DNA of 64,000 nt from Drechslerella dactyloides (taxonomy: Eukaryota; Ascomycota; Orbiliomycetes; Orbiliales; Orbiliaceae): positions 2,480,001 through 2,544,000 of the forward strand of contig JAGTWJ010000007.1 of NCBI GenBank assembly GCA_020064725.1, in the 5' to 3' direction. Of this stretch, positions 47,801-62,400 are shown one piece after another (the first letter of the stretch is position 1; every line of letters begins with the position of its first letter). The position numbers were made by a program, and so were the translations under genes. The notes beneath the pieces are model-generated. The model saw only the letters and a program-made list of their open reading frames with translations, searched no databases and was not told the origin of the DNA.

Positions 47801-50800
47801 CTTTTACTTATCAGCGTGCAAACGGCCGTTGCAACCTCGTCTCCGCAACGGGTGCAACAGAGCCTGTTTCGCCTTGGTACAGGGCCATAGCTTAACTTTG
47901 TGACCAATTTTCAGTTAGACTATTCGTTGGGCTATATTGTCAGGAACGCAATGGCGGTGGTGATGCGTGGTAGCCAGTGTGCAGCAACACTAAAGCGGAC
48001 GTTGGTCTACCTCGATGCGGATGTATCACAGAAGGCCAGCCCGTGCATTGACCAGTGATAACTAACGGACACACTCTGCTTCTGTTGATCGCCAATTGCT
48101 CCGTCCTTTTCTGTTTCTATATCAAGAAACGGCATGGCAGGTAATGTGACTTCTTTTTCTGTGTTTCTTTTCTTATTTTGCACTTCCTCATAACCCCAGC
48201 CAACCCAAAAGGGATTCGAGATTCTGGCATCCAAACATCGAATATCAATTTGGATATAACATTTCCAGGCGGGCAAAATTGAATCCGGCCACCACCTCCA
48301 CCGTGCACCCACCCCCCTCGCAAGTGATAGCACTAGTCACTCGATGGTGTGCCGCACGCGCGTATAATCGCATCGACGGTAAATTGGACGTGTCCATTGG
48401 ATTTGCCACTCTGGCGACAACTCGTGCTAAGCTTCGGTCGTTTTATCTGAATCAATTCTAGACCCTGGGATTCGATTAATAAAAAGATGGCGAGCACAAT
48501 TCCCTCTAATCTCTTGACCGCCGGACAGATGCACTCGCCTATAGCTACATATTGTTAAAATTTACAGGTCCGCCAGCTAAGCGTCTGGCTAGCCCGGTAG
48601 CTATTACGGATCATTACGTGAGAAATCAGAATCAGGCACCCAGCTCGATCGTCCAAGCCGCGATTGGCTGCGTTGCCGTGATCGAGAATACGAGTTTATT
48701 GCAGAAGATATCTGGGAGGCTGCGTGTATCGATATTAACGAGTTAACGAGTTGCATTTTGCTAGTCTGCTGTGCATGTACCCAGGTACATACATACATAA
48801 TTAGGTACATGTAGATGGTGCGGGCGGCTATAGCCCGGACACGGCAAATCTGATATACAGCCGGCCTTCGTTTACAACCCAGCAAAAACATGGGAAGCGA
48901 AGGTAAGGGCTCGAAGTTTATCTGTTTCAGGACGACATGCCCCACTACTGCATGTACTGTATATGTGGGCTACGTAGGGTGCACTTTCTTGGTTTTTTTT
49001 CCTCACACTCGATTTTTGATCATGGTCACGCCTCTGACCTGCTAGCATATGCAGCTCGATACGAACAATGCTAGCTGCCGGTGGGAAAAGAAGACACTAG
49101 ACGGGCTCGTCCGTCGTCAATGGCTCGTCCAGCGGACCTTCCGTTCCGCCCTGCCGACTTTTCTTCTACAGAAGAGAGGGAGGCAGGAAGGTCGGTATAC
49201 TAACTCGCTCGAGCTCGAGCTATAGCTCAGCGACGACGATGGTTGGAGAGGTTCTAGAGGAGGTTGTAGAGCTTGTCCGCATTGAGACAATGACTGATAT
49301 TACGGAGCATTTGTACAGGGAGTAAACAGGCGGAATATTCTGCTCATCGACACTGATGAGCTCCGCGGCGAGAGTTCTGTCGTGCCATGTCCGTGCATGA
49401 TGGATTTGAAATTTTGACGAGTGAGTGACACAATAAAACAGATGGCAAGATCTTGCGACTCGACGTGCAGAGGCGCAAGGCAAAATTTGAATTCTCTGGT
49501 CTTCTTTTCTTTTCCGCATTGACACCGGGATACGAAAGCCCCGCGCTCTCATGAGACGGACCCTCAGGCAGGCAGGCAGGCATCTGCAGGTGGACTCCTC
49601 AGCAGATCAAAAGAAACGGGAAAGAAGGCTATTCGTCGGGATATTAACCTGTCCAATTGCGACAGCGTGGAAGCGAAACGGCCGAGAGACATGGGAGGGT
49701 TTACGGGCAGCAAGAGATCGTGACGAGCTTGCTCGATTCGGTTTCTTTTTAATTTGATGTGCAGAGCAGAGTGTGTGTGAGAGTTTGAGTGTGTGGGTGC
49801 GAGGTTGGTGCGTGCGATGGGGTGGTTTTCTTACAGGCTTCGGGCATCGCTGTGCGCAGCTATAATGCAGCTATAATAGTAGCTTAGTCGGTGGGGTTAG
49901 TTAATAGCGGTGGTTGTGTTGCTGTACTAAATAGTACCGCCGTGTTAAGTTTCGTGCGGCGGGAACTGAGAGCGGAGTGGAGCGAAATCTCCACTTTCAA
50001 AACCGCGCACGCTATTCGATTCGTGAACATGAACCACCATATCAAATTTCGGAAAGACGCTGAGGGAAGGTTCTTCCTGCAGACAAAGGAATACTCCACC
50101 TGACGGTTTTGAGAACCGACCAACTCTGCCGCAGTTACTTTTTCCTCTGCCTGCTTTTCTTTTGAGGATTCGATGCAATGCATTGCAGGCAGGCAGCTTT
50201 AGCGAGTGCGTGCGCACCCGCATCATGATATGAAGCTGCGTAACCTCAAATAAGCTGATTCAAAAGCTCTGCGGGCTGGCAGGCGGTGGGCGGGCACCGC
50301 CGAATGCCAAGGCTGGGGGGGTTGCCTGATCTTGCCTTCGATGACCGGCGGCCAGCATGTAGCTGGTTTCAGCGATAACGTTAATTAAAGAATCTCTCTT
50401 TTTCACCGCCTTGTGAACAGATTGTCAATTCTACAGAGCTCATCGAGTTTTCGCTCGATCGATTCCGATCCGATTCTCAATCCTGATTCGTTGGCCGAAT
50501 TGTGCAAAAACTCGAACTTCATGGATTTTTCTGGATTGGGTGGGTGACAGTCAGTCAAATTCCTCATGGTCAAACAGGTCAAGCTGACATGCCCTACAAT
50601 CTATCGCCAGGGCCGGCGCCGAGGCTGAGGCCGCCTCACAGATACACGCGAACGAATGGCAGGCAAGGGCCTCCTGGGTGGGCCAGCATCTCCCGTGTCA
50701 AGTCTGCTTTTGGCGAGCTGAGCCGTCCGAATCGACTGAGATTCGGTTCTAGACGGGTGAGACGGGAATGCAAAGGCAAGAGCGGAAGTGCGTGATTGCA

Positions 50801-53800
50801 GAGCCCTCTGTCACTATGTATTATCACATTTCTAAACTAATTATAAAATGTTACAGGTCATGTTAATAATGATAAGTGAGAGATATTTTCCTATCTCTCC
50901 CCCGGCAAGGAACATTACCAGGCTGTGCCGGCGCGGCCAGCTTTTTCTTTTACGAATCCGAAACTCAATCATCATCCTCGATTCGATATCAATTAGCTTG
51001 AAGATACAAGCAGATGGAAGTTATTTGTACAGGTACAGGGACGTCCCTCGCTTCAAATGCGCCCGATGACAGAAAGACAAGGGTTCGATTAATTCTGTCT
51101 TGCTTTCGCTCTTTTTTTGCTTCTGTCTATCCCGCACCCAGATCCACATGGTCATATTACTGACGATATCAACTTTTCTAATAGGCGTCGATGACCGAAA
51201 AAGGTTTTAAGATGATGAATCCTGCAAAGCCGACCCGATGGGCACCCACATCTTTCGAGACCAAGTTTTAGCGTCATGCAAGAAATCCCTGACTTCAAGT
51301 CCCGTGACCTAGGTGTGGCAGCCGAAAAAAATTCTGATTGGCCAGCCGCAGCTCTGTCCTACCGACGCAAGGCTCGCAGGCTGAGGGGAGAATGGTCCGG
51401 ATGCTGACCGGGCCTCGCAGCCAGTCAGATTTCGTTTCTGTTTGACCAGGGAGCTTCGGCGAGACAGAGCGCACCTTTCCCTGACTTGATTCTGCTTTGG
51501 CTGCTTCTTTTCCTTCCGTTGCGCAATAATAGATATCTTTATTCAATTCGTACCTTCTCGAGCTGCAGGATAGACAGACTAAGCTATAGGACGCGGTAGA
51601 TATAGCTGTGCCCCGTCGATGAGATGTCTCACTTGGGTCTGCTTGATGAACTCTGTATTCGTGCTATTTGACGGACGCATATGCATGCCGACGCGATTCG
51701 TCGGCGTCGACAGGGAACCGTTATCCCTTGAGGGATTTTAATTAATCGAATAACCTTGATTTCGAGCTCTTTTGTTTTGTTTTTTGAAGTGGAGATGCTT
51801 GAAATTATTCGACTAGTTTGCATCACCGTCGAGCTAGTAACCTCGACGATGCTCATGATCAATCGATTGATACGATACGATATGATCTTTTTGATCTTTC
51901 GGCAACGTTAGCTGAATTCTCGGCGATACGATGGAAGATTGCAACTAACAACCACCATCCAGATGACGGTTAATTGCCATTAAGGGCTCGTGACCACATT
52001 GAGGCTTCCTCATTGGGGAGCATTACCGAATCGAGGTTGAAAGTCGAGAGAGCCCTCAAAGGAGTCTCAGGGTGAACTCTGAGCTCTTCGAATCGCACTC
52101 TTTAGACATCGTCACCCGTCGCACGATGCATTTCTATTTGAGCAAATGGTAATCGAGCCTTAGATAAGTTCGAATTGGGCAACTACCGCAATTTACAGAA
52201 AGATTGGTTCTCCAGAATCTCTCGAAGGAGTTCTTGTCCGGGGGCACGTCGAGTGCAACGCAATCTTCAAACAGGCTGCCAATGAGAGGCCGCGGCGCCG
52301 GCTTATGCACGCTGCACCTGCACAAGCCGCAGCCCGTCAAAAGGTGATGATCCTACAACTAACTGCTATCACAGGGCGCCATCCACGGACTCCTTCCGAG
52401 GAAACCGAGAAGGGCGAAATAAGAAACTTTTACAACGAATTACATGATCGGAATGTGACCACTTTTGAATTTTCTTTCTTGGTTTACTTTCGCACGACTA
52501 CTTTACTTCCTATTCGATTCCTGTGGCTTGCATGGCCTTGTCGTCGGGGATGCGATCCCATGAGCGAAACCCGGCTCGAGACTTGCATGGTGTCGCTCGC
52601 ACCCAATCTTCTTCGCTCAACCCTTGTCGCGGATGGGCATCCATAAGACAAGGCCCCAGGCAGTATCGACGACGCTATGCAACCTGACCGTCAATGCTGA
52701 CGATTCGGCTGAAATTTCCCTGAGGCTGGGTCATATTTTGCATATGATGGTCCTTACGAGGGAGGTGCACGCTCTGCGTATGGGTCTGTCGAATTAGGGA
52801 AAACTTCGTGACTAGAGCTCGGCTTCGTCGGTAAGTATCGAGGGGTAAACTCGTGTAACTCGTACGGTAGTGACTGTAACGGCAGACGGATCGCGGGATT
52901 TGCCAGACGGATATTGAATGATTGGTAGACTGGCTGTTGCTTAGATTTCAGTTAATCAGTAAACTTCAACATCGTCTCCAGTGAATTGACACTAGAGGAA
53001 CGATTGTGATTTTCGATGCCAACTTTTGGGAAGCGTCGAGGACATGATATACATACATAGTTTAAGAAAAAAAAAAACTACTCGCCTGTTACAACAGAAC
53101 CTGATGAGGTTTTTTTAACCTTCTTCCACCAATGTTCAATCTCGCAACCTTGTAACGGTAATCGTTTAGCATGGTTTGTGGTTTAGTGGTGCAAGTCGGT
53201 AGTGCTGTTTGCTTGAACCAAAAATCTCCCACCCCTAACATAGGGGCCTTTGTGTCGGGTTTCGACTGGGTCCGTATCCTGGCTAGGTGTAATAGCGACG
53301 AGTGATCCGCTGTAATTCCGTAGAACGGTACCGTGGCCGTGGGGATGGTTAGATGAAAACTCTGGATAGCTTCCAGTTCCTCGGTCTGGTTTGAAGGGCA
53401 TTTACCATTTCTATGAGGCCACCGACATTATCATCTTGATCATTTCCCTAATTCTTTTCTCGTTCCGTCTATTTGCAATTTTGGAATCGCAAGATTGAGA
53501 GGCCATCCTGATCCAGTGATAAACTGCTTCGAGGTTGATCCTCCTGATATCTTGACTGCACGCTCTGAGATCTTTGCAAGCGATGACTTTTTAGATTCCA
53601 GCATTTTCAAACAGGCTTCATGATACTCCAGTAATTCGAGTTTGGGCTCTCGTAGACGGTTTTGGGTATCTGGATGAGCAAGTACTCTGAAATGACCAGA
53701 TGAGCTGACTCTACCCGGAGTCACTCTTGATTCCGGTTGGCTGCTGCAGTATCAAGTTTGCCCTTTGGCGGATGTTTTGGTGAGTTTCTTGCATGCATTC

Positions 53801-55723
53801 GCCTCATCTCCCTCCTCTTTCTGTCCCGGATCCCCTCAGTTATTCGATTTTTTCGTCTCACCGCGCATCTCTATCTATCCAAAGCATCCCAGATCTGTCC
53901 TCTCTCGCTCTCTAGTCTTTTCTGATCATGCATAGCTGCATCCGAGTTCTCTCTTTTTGATGTTGTAGAATCAATTTTTGCAGACAGCATGGACAGAAGT
54001 TGAGTGAGTATCCGGCTGGCCTCAAGAGACTTCGCCGTGTGAACCATATCAGGCTCAGGCCGCTGTCTCGCAACTTTCAGATCGAAGTATCTGCCATGGA
54101 GGGACTCTTTACAAACCCTCCATCTGGGTACCCGTTTCTCTGTACCTGACTGCTTAGACGGAGGCCTCCTGGCTCACCGGAACAATGGGGAAGACGGTCG
54201 CGTCGACGAGTGTCGACGATAGTCCTGGGGAGGGTGGGTGTTTCTCAACCAAAGCCGCTGGGTGACTATAAACACATCCCCAGTTGCTCCAGTGGCCCTA
54301 CTAACAATCCGACGGCCTCAAGAGTTCCCTGGAACCAGACCGCTGCGTTCCCTGCGGGAATCAGTGATCTCTTCCGAGACGTCATCAACATCGAGATGCC
54401 AGCCACGATCGCAACAGCGGTCGTAGAGGTGAGAAATTCTTGAAATCGACACCCGACCGTGTAAGTATTGTGTCACGGAGACCACCCTCTGGCTTCATGA
54501 CGGTTGAGGTCACTTTGACCCCTCCATCGATTTCCCGACCGTGCCTTGTTGCATTTTCGTTGTTGTTGATGCTGGCGATGCCGACCGCTAATTACTCTAT
54601 CGTCAACAAGAACAAGAGCCCTCTTCCTCGGAAGAACCTTCGGACGAGAATGTCTGTAAAACAGCCGCTTTGTGATACAAAGTGGATATCGATTGGGCCT
54701 TTGAACAAAGTCCCCTCCTTCCACGATGTCGTCTCTGAATTTTTTTTCTTTCACCCTTATCAATAGCACTGCTATTATTAATTTTATCTATGCTTGTTTA
54801 TGGCGGGAGCGGCTCGCAGTTGCACGTCATCTGCACCTCTGCGTTGGCAGGTTTAAAAGTTCAGTCACCGTGCAGGAAGGAACGGGGCTGGCCAGCGCTT
54901 TAGCCTGTAAGAACAACTCATCATCCTCCCCGCAGTTGCTCAGAACGGTCTAACATGTTCCCTAGGTTTGCTGTGCCAGGCTCGCGCTCAGGCTGCTCAG
55001 GCACTTTTCCTCTGCCATCTCAAAGTGGGAGGTGTGGGGGGGTGGAGGAAAAGGAGGGAGGGGAGGGGCTGCCCCTCGAAGACACGATTGACAGACCTGC
55101 TCGGACGCCTCGACGGCTGCAAGTCATCACGGGTTCCTCGGTCGGTCGCGGTCCGCTTCCAGCTGGAAGCAGGAACTCGCGATCTAAGATCTTGAGACGG
55201 GTGGTTCACCGCGGCGCCCAATCGCAGTCAGTGTCTTGCGTCGCGAAGACTCTTTCTCTCTCGAGCTCACCGAGGCAGCAGAGACAGTCGTCGTGGTGCT
55301 AGCGGAACGGCAGAGGTTGAGCATTCAGCTGGCTTTTCTCGAGCTTCGAGACTAATGGAGGCGGTGAACTGGCGTGCACCTGCACCTTGAGGCCTAGTTC
55401 GTCACTGCCGCCTCGAGTAGCTGCTGGCTAGACGGATGTGGGAATGGTACATGCAGTCTGTGCATAGTCTCGGGCTCTGTTCAAGTCTGCGACATACTAT
55501 TCCGTGCCGACTGAATCTCCCCCGGGGAGCTAATCGGGCTCCCCATGCTCTGACTGGAGCTCGTGCGACCGAGCTTGGGCTGGCAGAGACAGTCCCCCAC
55601 ACGCGTCTCCACATCTCAGACACTCCCGGTTACTATTCTAAGCAACGGATGCGAAAGAACATTCTGCAGTTCTGCCCTACCTAGGCGCCCGGCTGCTCCC
55701 ACAGCATAAGCGCCTGTCAAACA
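44881..55723. other. 10.8-kb gene desert upstream of the PRO1-like gene
   Basis: No supported gene. Small frames on both strands lack motifs. Simple tracts include AGGC around 49566-49580 and T/A runs. The 53183-54770 stretch has somewhat protein-like short frames on both strands (for example 53724-53440 minus and 54210-54443 plus) but no family signature and frequent stops, so it may be decayed coding or transposon DNA. Confidence 0.5.
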
Positions 55724-56495
55724 ATGCCAGAGGATACTTACGAAGCTCCACCACCAAGGCCAATGACGAGGATGGAACCTGCAGAGGAACTCGCCAGCTT
55801 CGTCATAGGCTGCGTCGCGGGAATTGCGCAGTTGAAACAGGAAGGCAGACTAGAAGCTTCTGACGTGCTATCGTGGATGGTTCGGCCCGCTGCGGAGCTC
55901 GCGAGTCGCAAAAGGTTCTCAGATAGGAGACAGAAAGGAGACAGAAGTGGCAGCTTCATTCCACAGTTCAGCTCATGGTTAGCAAAATGGACCTCAGTTG
56001 GAGTCATGCTGTCGGCGACTTCAAGCATTGCTGGCAGCGGCGCTCAGCACAGCAAATTCCGAAAAAGATGAGAAAAGGCAGAAGCGAGGGAAACTACCAA
56101 GAAAAAGTGAGCGCCGCAGCCGAAGCAGAGGCACTGGCGGGCGCAGCCAGGATCACCCATGCACGGGAGCAGACTCCATACCAGGTTCAGCTCTTCCCGA
56201 CAATGCCATTCTGCCTTTCGTGCTCATGCGTATCCCGGTCCGCCGCGTGTGCATGAACTGTGCACAGCTGACCCGACTCCGTAGCGGCTTCGGGAAGAGC
56301 AAGCGACTTCCATCTACAGCACAGCGCGCTCCCCACGCCGCAATGCGCAGCTTCCGACCGATACCATTCGTTACAAGACGAAGGCGAGCAAAAACGGGAC
56401 CACTATCTCTTTCTGTCACATCACGTGGAGATAAGGCGGCCGGTTTCTACAGGAACTTGAAGTGGAGGACGGAGACATGGCGGCGGGTTGTATAA
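55724..56495 (+). CDS. Weak candidate gene, unrecognised, frame change unresolved
   Basis: An ATG in good context (CAAACAATG) opens a 115-codon frame to 56071. The first 65 residues look like amphipathic helices (EELASFVIGCVAGIAQL, VLSWMVRPAAELASRKR). A second frame, open from 55998 to 56495, overlaps it and is basic and Ser/Arg-rich. A GT-AG intron across 55975-56100 or an old frameshift could join them, but I could not pick one with confidence. No family is recognised, and chance frames remain possible. Confidence 0.25.
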
Positions 56496-59400
56496 GGTGG
56501 CACAACCAGGCCGCCACGTCCCCTTACGAAGGCGGTACAATGTGAGCAAAGATAGTAACGGTGCCTACTGAAACCGGCTCACAGGCGTGACCCCAGCGAG
56601 GGAAAGTTATGCAAGGAACTTGCGTGACCCACCAAGCACAGCATGGGGATTGAACTCTGTCTTCGACGGCTTGCTCGAGTCCGAATGGCACCATTTGGGT
56701 CGTTAAAACGAAGGTCACCGCGGAACTCTCGGGGTGGAATGTTGCAGAATCGGTTTCTGGGGACCGCCATCGATTGCCGCTTTAGGAAGAAGCCTTGTGC
56801 AACATCTGCAGATAGACAGCTGATGTAACAACACATTTCCAGTATGTTCCCTTCGGTTGGAACTCACTCTGCATCGACTGGATCGTAGAGCTGCAGCTGC
56901 AGAGTTTCATCTCATTCATACATGTGAACACCGAGATCAAGCTAAGATGACAGGTACGGACATTTGTCGATATGCACGATGTCACGAAAACAGCAAGGGC
57001 ATGTTTTATCTACTCTTCGGTGACGTGCGGTGTTGGCTCGTTGCAGGTCTAATTAAGTTTGCCTTAACATCGGAGATGACTGTTTGCTCTAACACGACGA
57101 GACATACATGCTTCTGCATCGACCTCGTGGTTTTAGCTACCGAAAAAAACGTGGCTAGCCTATACCCTACGTGCAGGCAAACGTGGTATCGCAGGCGAAT
57201 ACCAAAATAGCCGTTGAATACCGGCATTGCGCAAACAGTCTAATACGAATTGCCCTGGCGATGAAAAATAGTGAATATCTCAAGGGCACTGTCTCACGGA
57301 CAAGATATGTATGCGAGATGTCACGTCGTGAAGGATATTTGATCATCTGCTGCATCTTGTCTGAAACCGAACCAAGGGTACGTACAGCCAGGCTATGTGT
57401 CCGTTGATGTTACCGACTCGCCGAGAGTAATCTGTGTGAAGAAAAAAGGTTTTTAATTTGACCTTCAAGGCAATAGAAACAAGGCCTAATCTCGTTTGCC
57501 ATACAACGTGTAAATGCGTGTCTACCTTGCGTACTAGGTGCAGATTCCATTCATGCAAGGTCATGGTTTCCTGAGTATTCTGTTATGTGGCGAGTCACAG
57601 GACTTGATCTGGCACAAGATACATGCAAGCCGGGGATCACCATGACGGCGCGGGAGACACACCATAGATCGACCGGTTAACCAGGTTGTGCGGCTATATC
57701 AACGGGATGGAATATTTGATCTAGACTGACAATTTGCTCTCTAACCTCGATGGAGCAGCTGGCCTGCTCGCTGGCTGAATGGCTTGAATGTCACGCCCAT
57801 GTGCACACCCATGCCTTCATTGTTAGGGAGCTCTTTTCTTCTTCCCGTTGTCCGGGGTCCGGGATTTCTGGGTCCATGATCCTACACGGGACAGTCGTAA
57901 ACGACGTTTTTGCATTGGTTGCTTTGGCTGATTTATTCGTCCAATGCGATAGAAGGATGCGTCGGAGCAGTCCGTGCATTCGCAGGCTCGTCTTTTTGTT
58001 TTATTTTTTGAAATCCTGTTCGCCCCGCCTTTCCCTCTTTGGTGGGGAAACCGAATGGAGTCGTAAAATCGGGCGGTGCCTCCCTTGCAGGGATATGAGG
58101 CCAGCGGCAAAGATAAATGAGCGATCAACCAAGGCGGCGATGGTGGTGGCATATCATGGCCCATGTAAGTAGACTATTTGCCTGTTCGAAGAGACAGATG
58201 CCTCCGTGCTTTGCCGTGCGTATGTATCAGGAACTCTTTACGAAGGGATATCCTTATCAGAAGTTTTTAAGAGGGCTATAGGTCTATGCATCTAAGGTAA
58301 TGTAGCGTCCCGTAGTATTATATCATATCACATCCTGTCCGTATGTACATACTCCATCCTCTTGCGTGATAACAGGGCGCCGATATAGTCGACGGCGCAT
58401 ATATCGTAGATAATGTACTTGTGCCTCATTCCGTATTCCGTTCATATTTAGAGCGGAGGAACCTACCTCTATACATCCGTACGCGTGTGCTATATGCATG
58501 CAACGAGATTTATGTATGTGCATGTACGAATGTGGGGGGCGGAGACATCGCTACGACTTGAATTACTTGATATCCGTGTCTGTGCTTTCTTCCTGCCTTC
58601 ATTCCTTTTTTGGTCTGTCATTCCTGCGTGCATGTTGCAGATATGTCAGGAGATAATATAGCTGGGCGCTTAGAGAGCTGGCAGATCGGCAGATATTCGT
58701 CATTTTGTGAGTCCGAGGTGCTCCGTTTTTGTGGGCTTGAGAGCCTCAGGCCATCATGATCGACTTGCAACTACGATGCCTAGTGCGTACAAGGTCTCAG
58801 TTGATGAAGCTAAAACTTCTGCCTTATTCGAAGGTACGAAATTTCGAGAAGAATGAATTGTGAAGGTTTCTAATATAATAATGTGTTGTTACTGCACTCT
58901 TTAGTCGACGAGCTGAATATCGGGTGTCGAGAGGAGCTGTATCGGGTATGTGCTCATGCACTTTTGCGCTGGGCCAACTTTGACTCGGTATTATAAATCA
59001 AGCACGTATGCTATACGATATGCCATAAGTCAGACGGCCCAGAAGATGCGCAATAGTATCCCGCACAGAGATCAATGCCACGGGGATTGAGGTTACAACG
59101 AAAGGGCAGTGCAGCAGCGCTCTTCACTTCGATGCATCTGTCTGCACTGATTACGTCGTGTACTCTAGGAACATGCTACTAAGCTCCTGCGTTTTTTTTT
59201 TTTTTTCATGGCATGAAAATCATCGATGTAGATAGGTCTGCTCTGCCGTCCCGTGTCCATACATGAATACATGTTGACACGGGCAGCCTCAATCCCGGGG
59301 CAATTGCACTTCGTATCGTCTTGTCATTCGACTGACCAATCCGGATATATCCCGCCTAAACATCTCATGAGCACTGCAAGGCAGATGCAGGCGAACGAGA

Positions 59401-62400
59401 GGGCTAAACTAGCACGTCAGAGCCAAGGTCTTCAGGACGGTTCCCGCGGCTACGAGGGGCGTCTCGGCCGGGTTCTTTGAGTTCAAGGGAACTTAGTCGC
59501 TGCATTGAGATGCTTGGACGGCATTGCAAGGGTCTAACTTCAAACTACCACCGGCAACTGGTAAGCAGCTGGCTTTCCTGGTGGCCCGACTTGGCGCCGA
59601 CGCTGGGGTCGAAAGCGACCACTGAAAGCATCGAGGAGATGATGTCGAGCATCCTGTGAAGAAGTACCGGTACCGACTGGCAAGTGTAGATGGGCTTCGA
59701 GTCGCTCCTGCCCACAAGAAGATTCGTGCTAGCCAAGAAATGTATACGGTCTAGTCGAGTATACCATTCAGCTAGACTTAAGTATTTTTGGATTATTGAG
59801 GTATAGGCCTGTTCCCTGCTTTCACCCTCTCGTACTTTGAATCTTTAGTGCGGTCCATGACAGCCTAGTCCTGAGACATCTTGACCTCCCCGATGGTGGA
59901 CTCGCCAAAATCCGCCATTGGACGAGTGTGCAGGCTTTTACAAACTAGCAACTGGATGGATGGATGACCGAGGAACCCATGTCCTTAGCAGAAACAATTT
60001 TAGCAGAAACCCAAAGTTCCTGGTGCGACGCCCGGCGGCTCATTCTCCTGTATCGGCATATTTGGACTACCCTGAATAGAGATAAGTGACGGGAGGGGAA
60101 GTGGAAAGTCCACTGCCTGTCAGTGCGGCCTGGCCGATATGCGCATGTTAATGTCAATGTTAGACATTTGCACCACCTTCGGCTTGTCGTATTCGAGTTT
60201 AGTTCAACGTCAGTCATTCTATCTTCTGAAGCCCGTCCATATTCACGTAATTAGCGCGACAAAAAAAGCCTCCTCGGGCGTTGACTAGTTGAATGCGTGA
60301 TGGATATGCATAGCCAATGGCGACTGCAGGGGCTGTTCATGTGGTCGTCCGCATATTGGGTGTCGCGAGTTCTTTGGAGGAAGACTTCTTGAGATCAGTC
60401 GGGTGTGTCTAGTTCTGACACGAGATATAGTGTACATATGAGCATGCAGAGGGTTAACTGCATATGCACTTGATTCTGAATCTGCCCCAGGAATTCAGCT
60501 CGGATCCTGATTGTCTTGTCTCGAGCTGGAAGTTGATATGGAGGCTGTAGCGCATTGCATGATCAGCATCCCTATCTGCATTTACATTATCGAGCGGCAC
60601 ATTATAGCGCCCGGTTTGCGGGTACTATGAGTCGAGGATGTGGCTTGCGGAGAGCATAAGGAGTCTGGTGTGCGATGCCATATACTCTCAAGATCTTCAG
60701 CTCATCGTCGGTTGCGCTCCGATGGGAAGCTATCGGGCTATCGATAATATGCATTATGCGTTACGGACTTTTATATAGAAATATATAGAAATTTCCTAAT
60801 ATGGGATTTATGCATGCATGCATATGTGCCCTTCGCTCTTACCAGACACTATTCTCGATAAGGACGTGCGTATATGTTCTAGCTGAGAACGTTATAACTT
60901 TACGTTGGAATATCTCATGCATTTCCCACTTTCTCGTACCTGACTTGCAATTTACTTCGTAGATATCGATCCGGGTACCTTTATTTCTGCATCTTATCAA
61001 GCGCTAAACTTCCAGGATGCTTGAAAACGGTTCGCTAGTTTCTTGGCCATCAATGTGTCATATGTGAAAGTAGCGACCCACTAGTCAACAGCCCGGACAG
61101 TATCTTGCTGATTCCGGCGATACATTGAATGCTAACCCACGCTTACGCCAACCGGGCAGTATGAACACGGCGATCAGGGACTAGGCATGGTCTCGACAAT
61201 TGGGCAGGTTAGTCAATCGAATGAATTGCGAAAGAACTTCGCTCGAGCGTCTTCTCTATTAGTCCTAGAGGCTGAGGCCGTATCGAGTTTGAGAGCATGG
61301 TTAGATTGAATCGCTCATTTTGCGTTGGTCGTCCTATAACTTGTGCGAAACGAATGCCATCCCGATATCCCGCTTTGAATTCGCCGTTCTGCCCCTTCAA
61401 CCCGGCACGGCACACGGGATAATAGCAGGTTTAATGTTTTATGTTCATCGCATATTAAGGTCAAAGCATGCCGTCGCTAAAGCCGAAGGAACAAGATCCT
61501 AATGGCGGGCTGCAGTGCAGTCGTCACGAACCCTAGGCGCGCTAGCTACATCACGAAACGAGATCCTGCTCAATCCCACAAATGGAGGCATGAGCATCTA
61601 CTTCAACCGGCCGGCAACCAAGATGATGCCGATACGACGCTCCTGTACAGCTGTTACTCCAGGAGCTGTGACGATGGCTCCTTGACCGGCACGATCGTGC
61701 AACCCTGCGGAATCTTGCAGCTTGGTCAGCGGCGGCTCACCCTCGCCTCTGGTTGACTCGAGGAGGGGCATATGCGCCGGCATATAGGGTGTGGAGACTT
61801 CGAGTCGACCGGGGTGCGCTCTCGAGTTTCTGGAATCAAACCCTAATGTAAGCCAGAAGTACTACAGTGTCTGCAGATTATAGAGAAAGTGGAGCATGCA
61901 GACGCATCGTTGAGGTGTGCTATACACCTTTCAATTGCCGTGCGGCCGTGGCTAAAACGGCTCAAAAGTGTGGCAGCACGAGGAGCCGATACTGGTGCGG
62001 GTTTGTCACTGCATCGGGTAATTGCTATGTTCAACACGAACACGCGGGGCTTGCGATTTCCTGACTACGGGAGAGCAACAGGCTCTGGTGGTATGTACCA
62101 CTGTCATCCTTGGTGATGGATACGTGATCCACCATTTTTTTGCGGAATACCATATACAACTTATATCCTTCGCGATGATTCTTACGCGAAATGAAAGGAG
62201 TGAGACAATTAAAATCTCAACGCCAGCGGCGACAGATGTCTGGATGAACGAGCGCTGTCGCGATAGAGTACGATTGATGGCCAGTCAATGCAATGGCGGT
62301 CACCGACCTGTCGTGGGATCCCAATGGCGTGTCTGAGCAACTGAGTAATTCAAACTAGATAAACCCTGCCTGGCCGTTCCGTGATGCACGAACAATAACG

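Noticed and set aside
53180..53260. TGGTTTAGTGG resembling a tRNA A-box
   Set aside because: No B-box and no paired stems downstream.
56600..56660. Possible reverse-strand tRNA B-box (GGGATTGAAC)
   Set aside because: The adjoining bases do not form a T-stem or acceptor stem.
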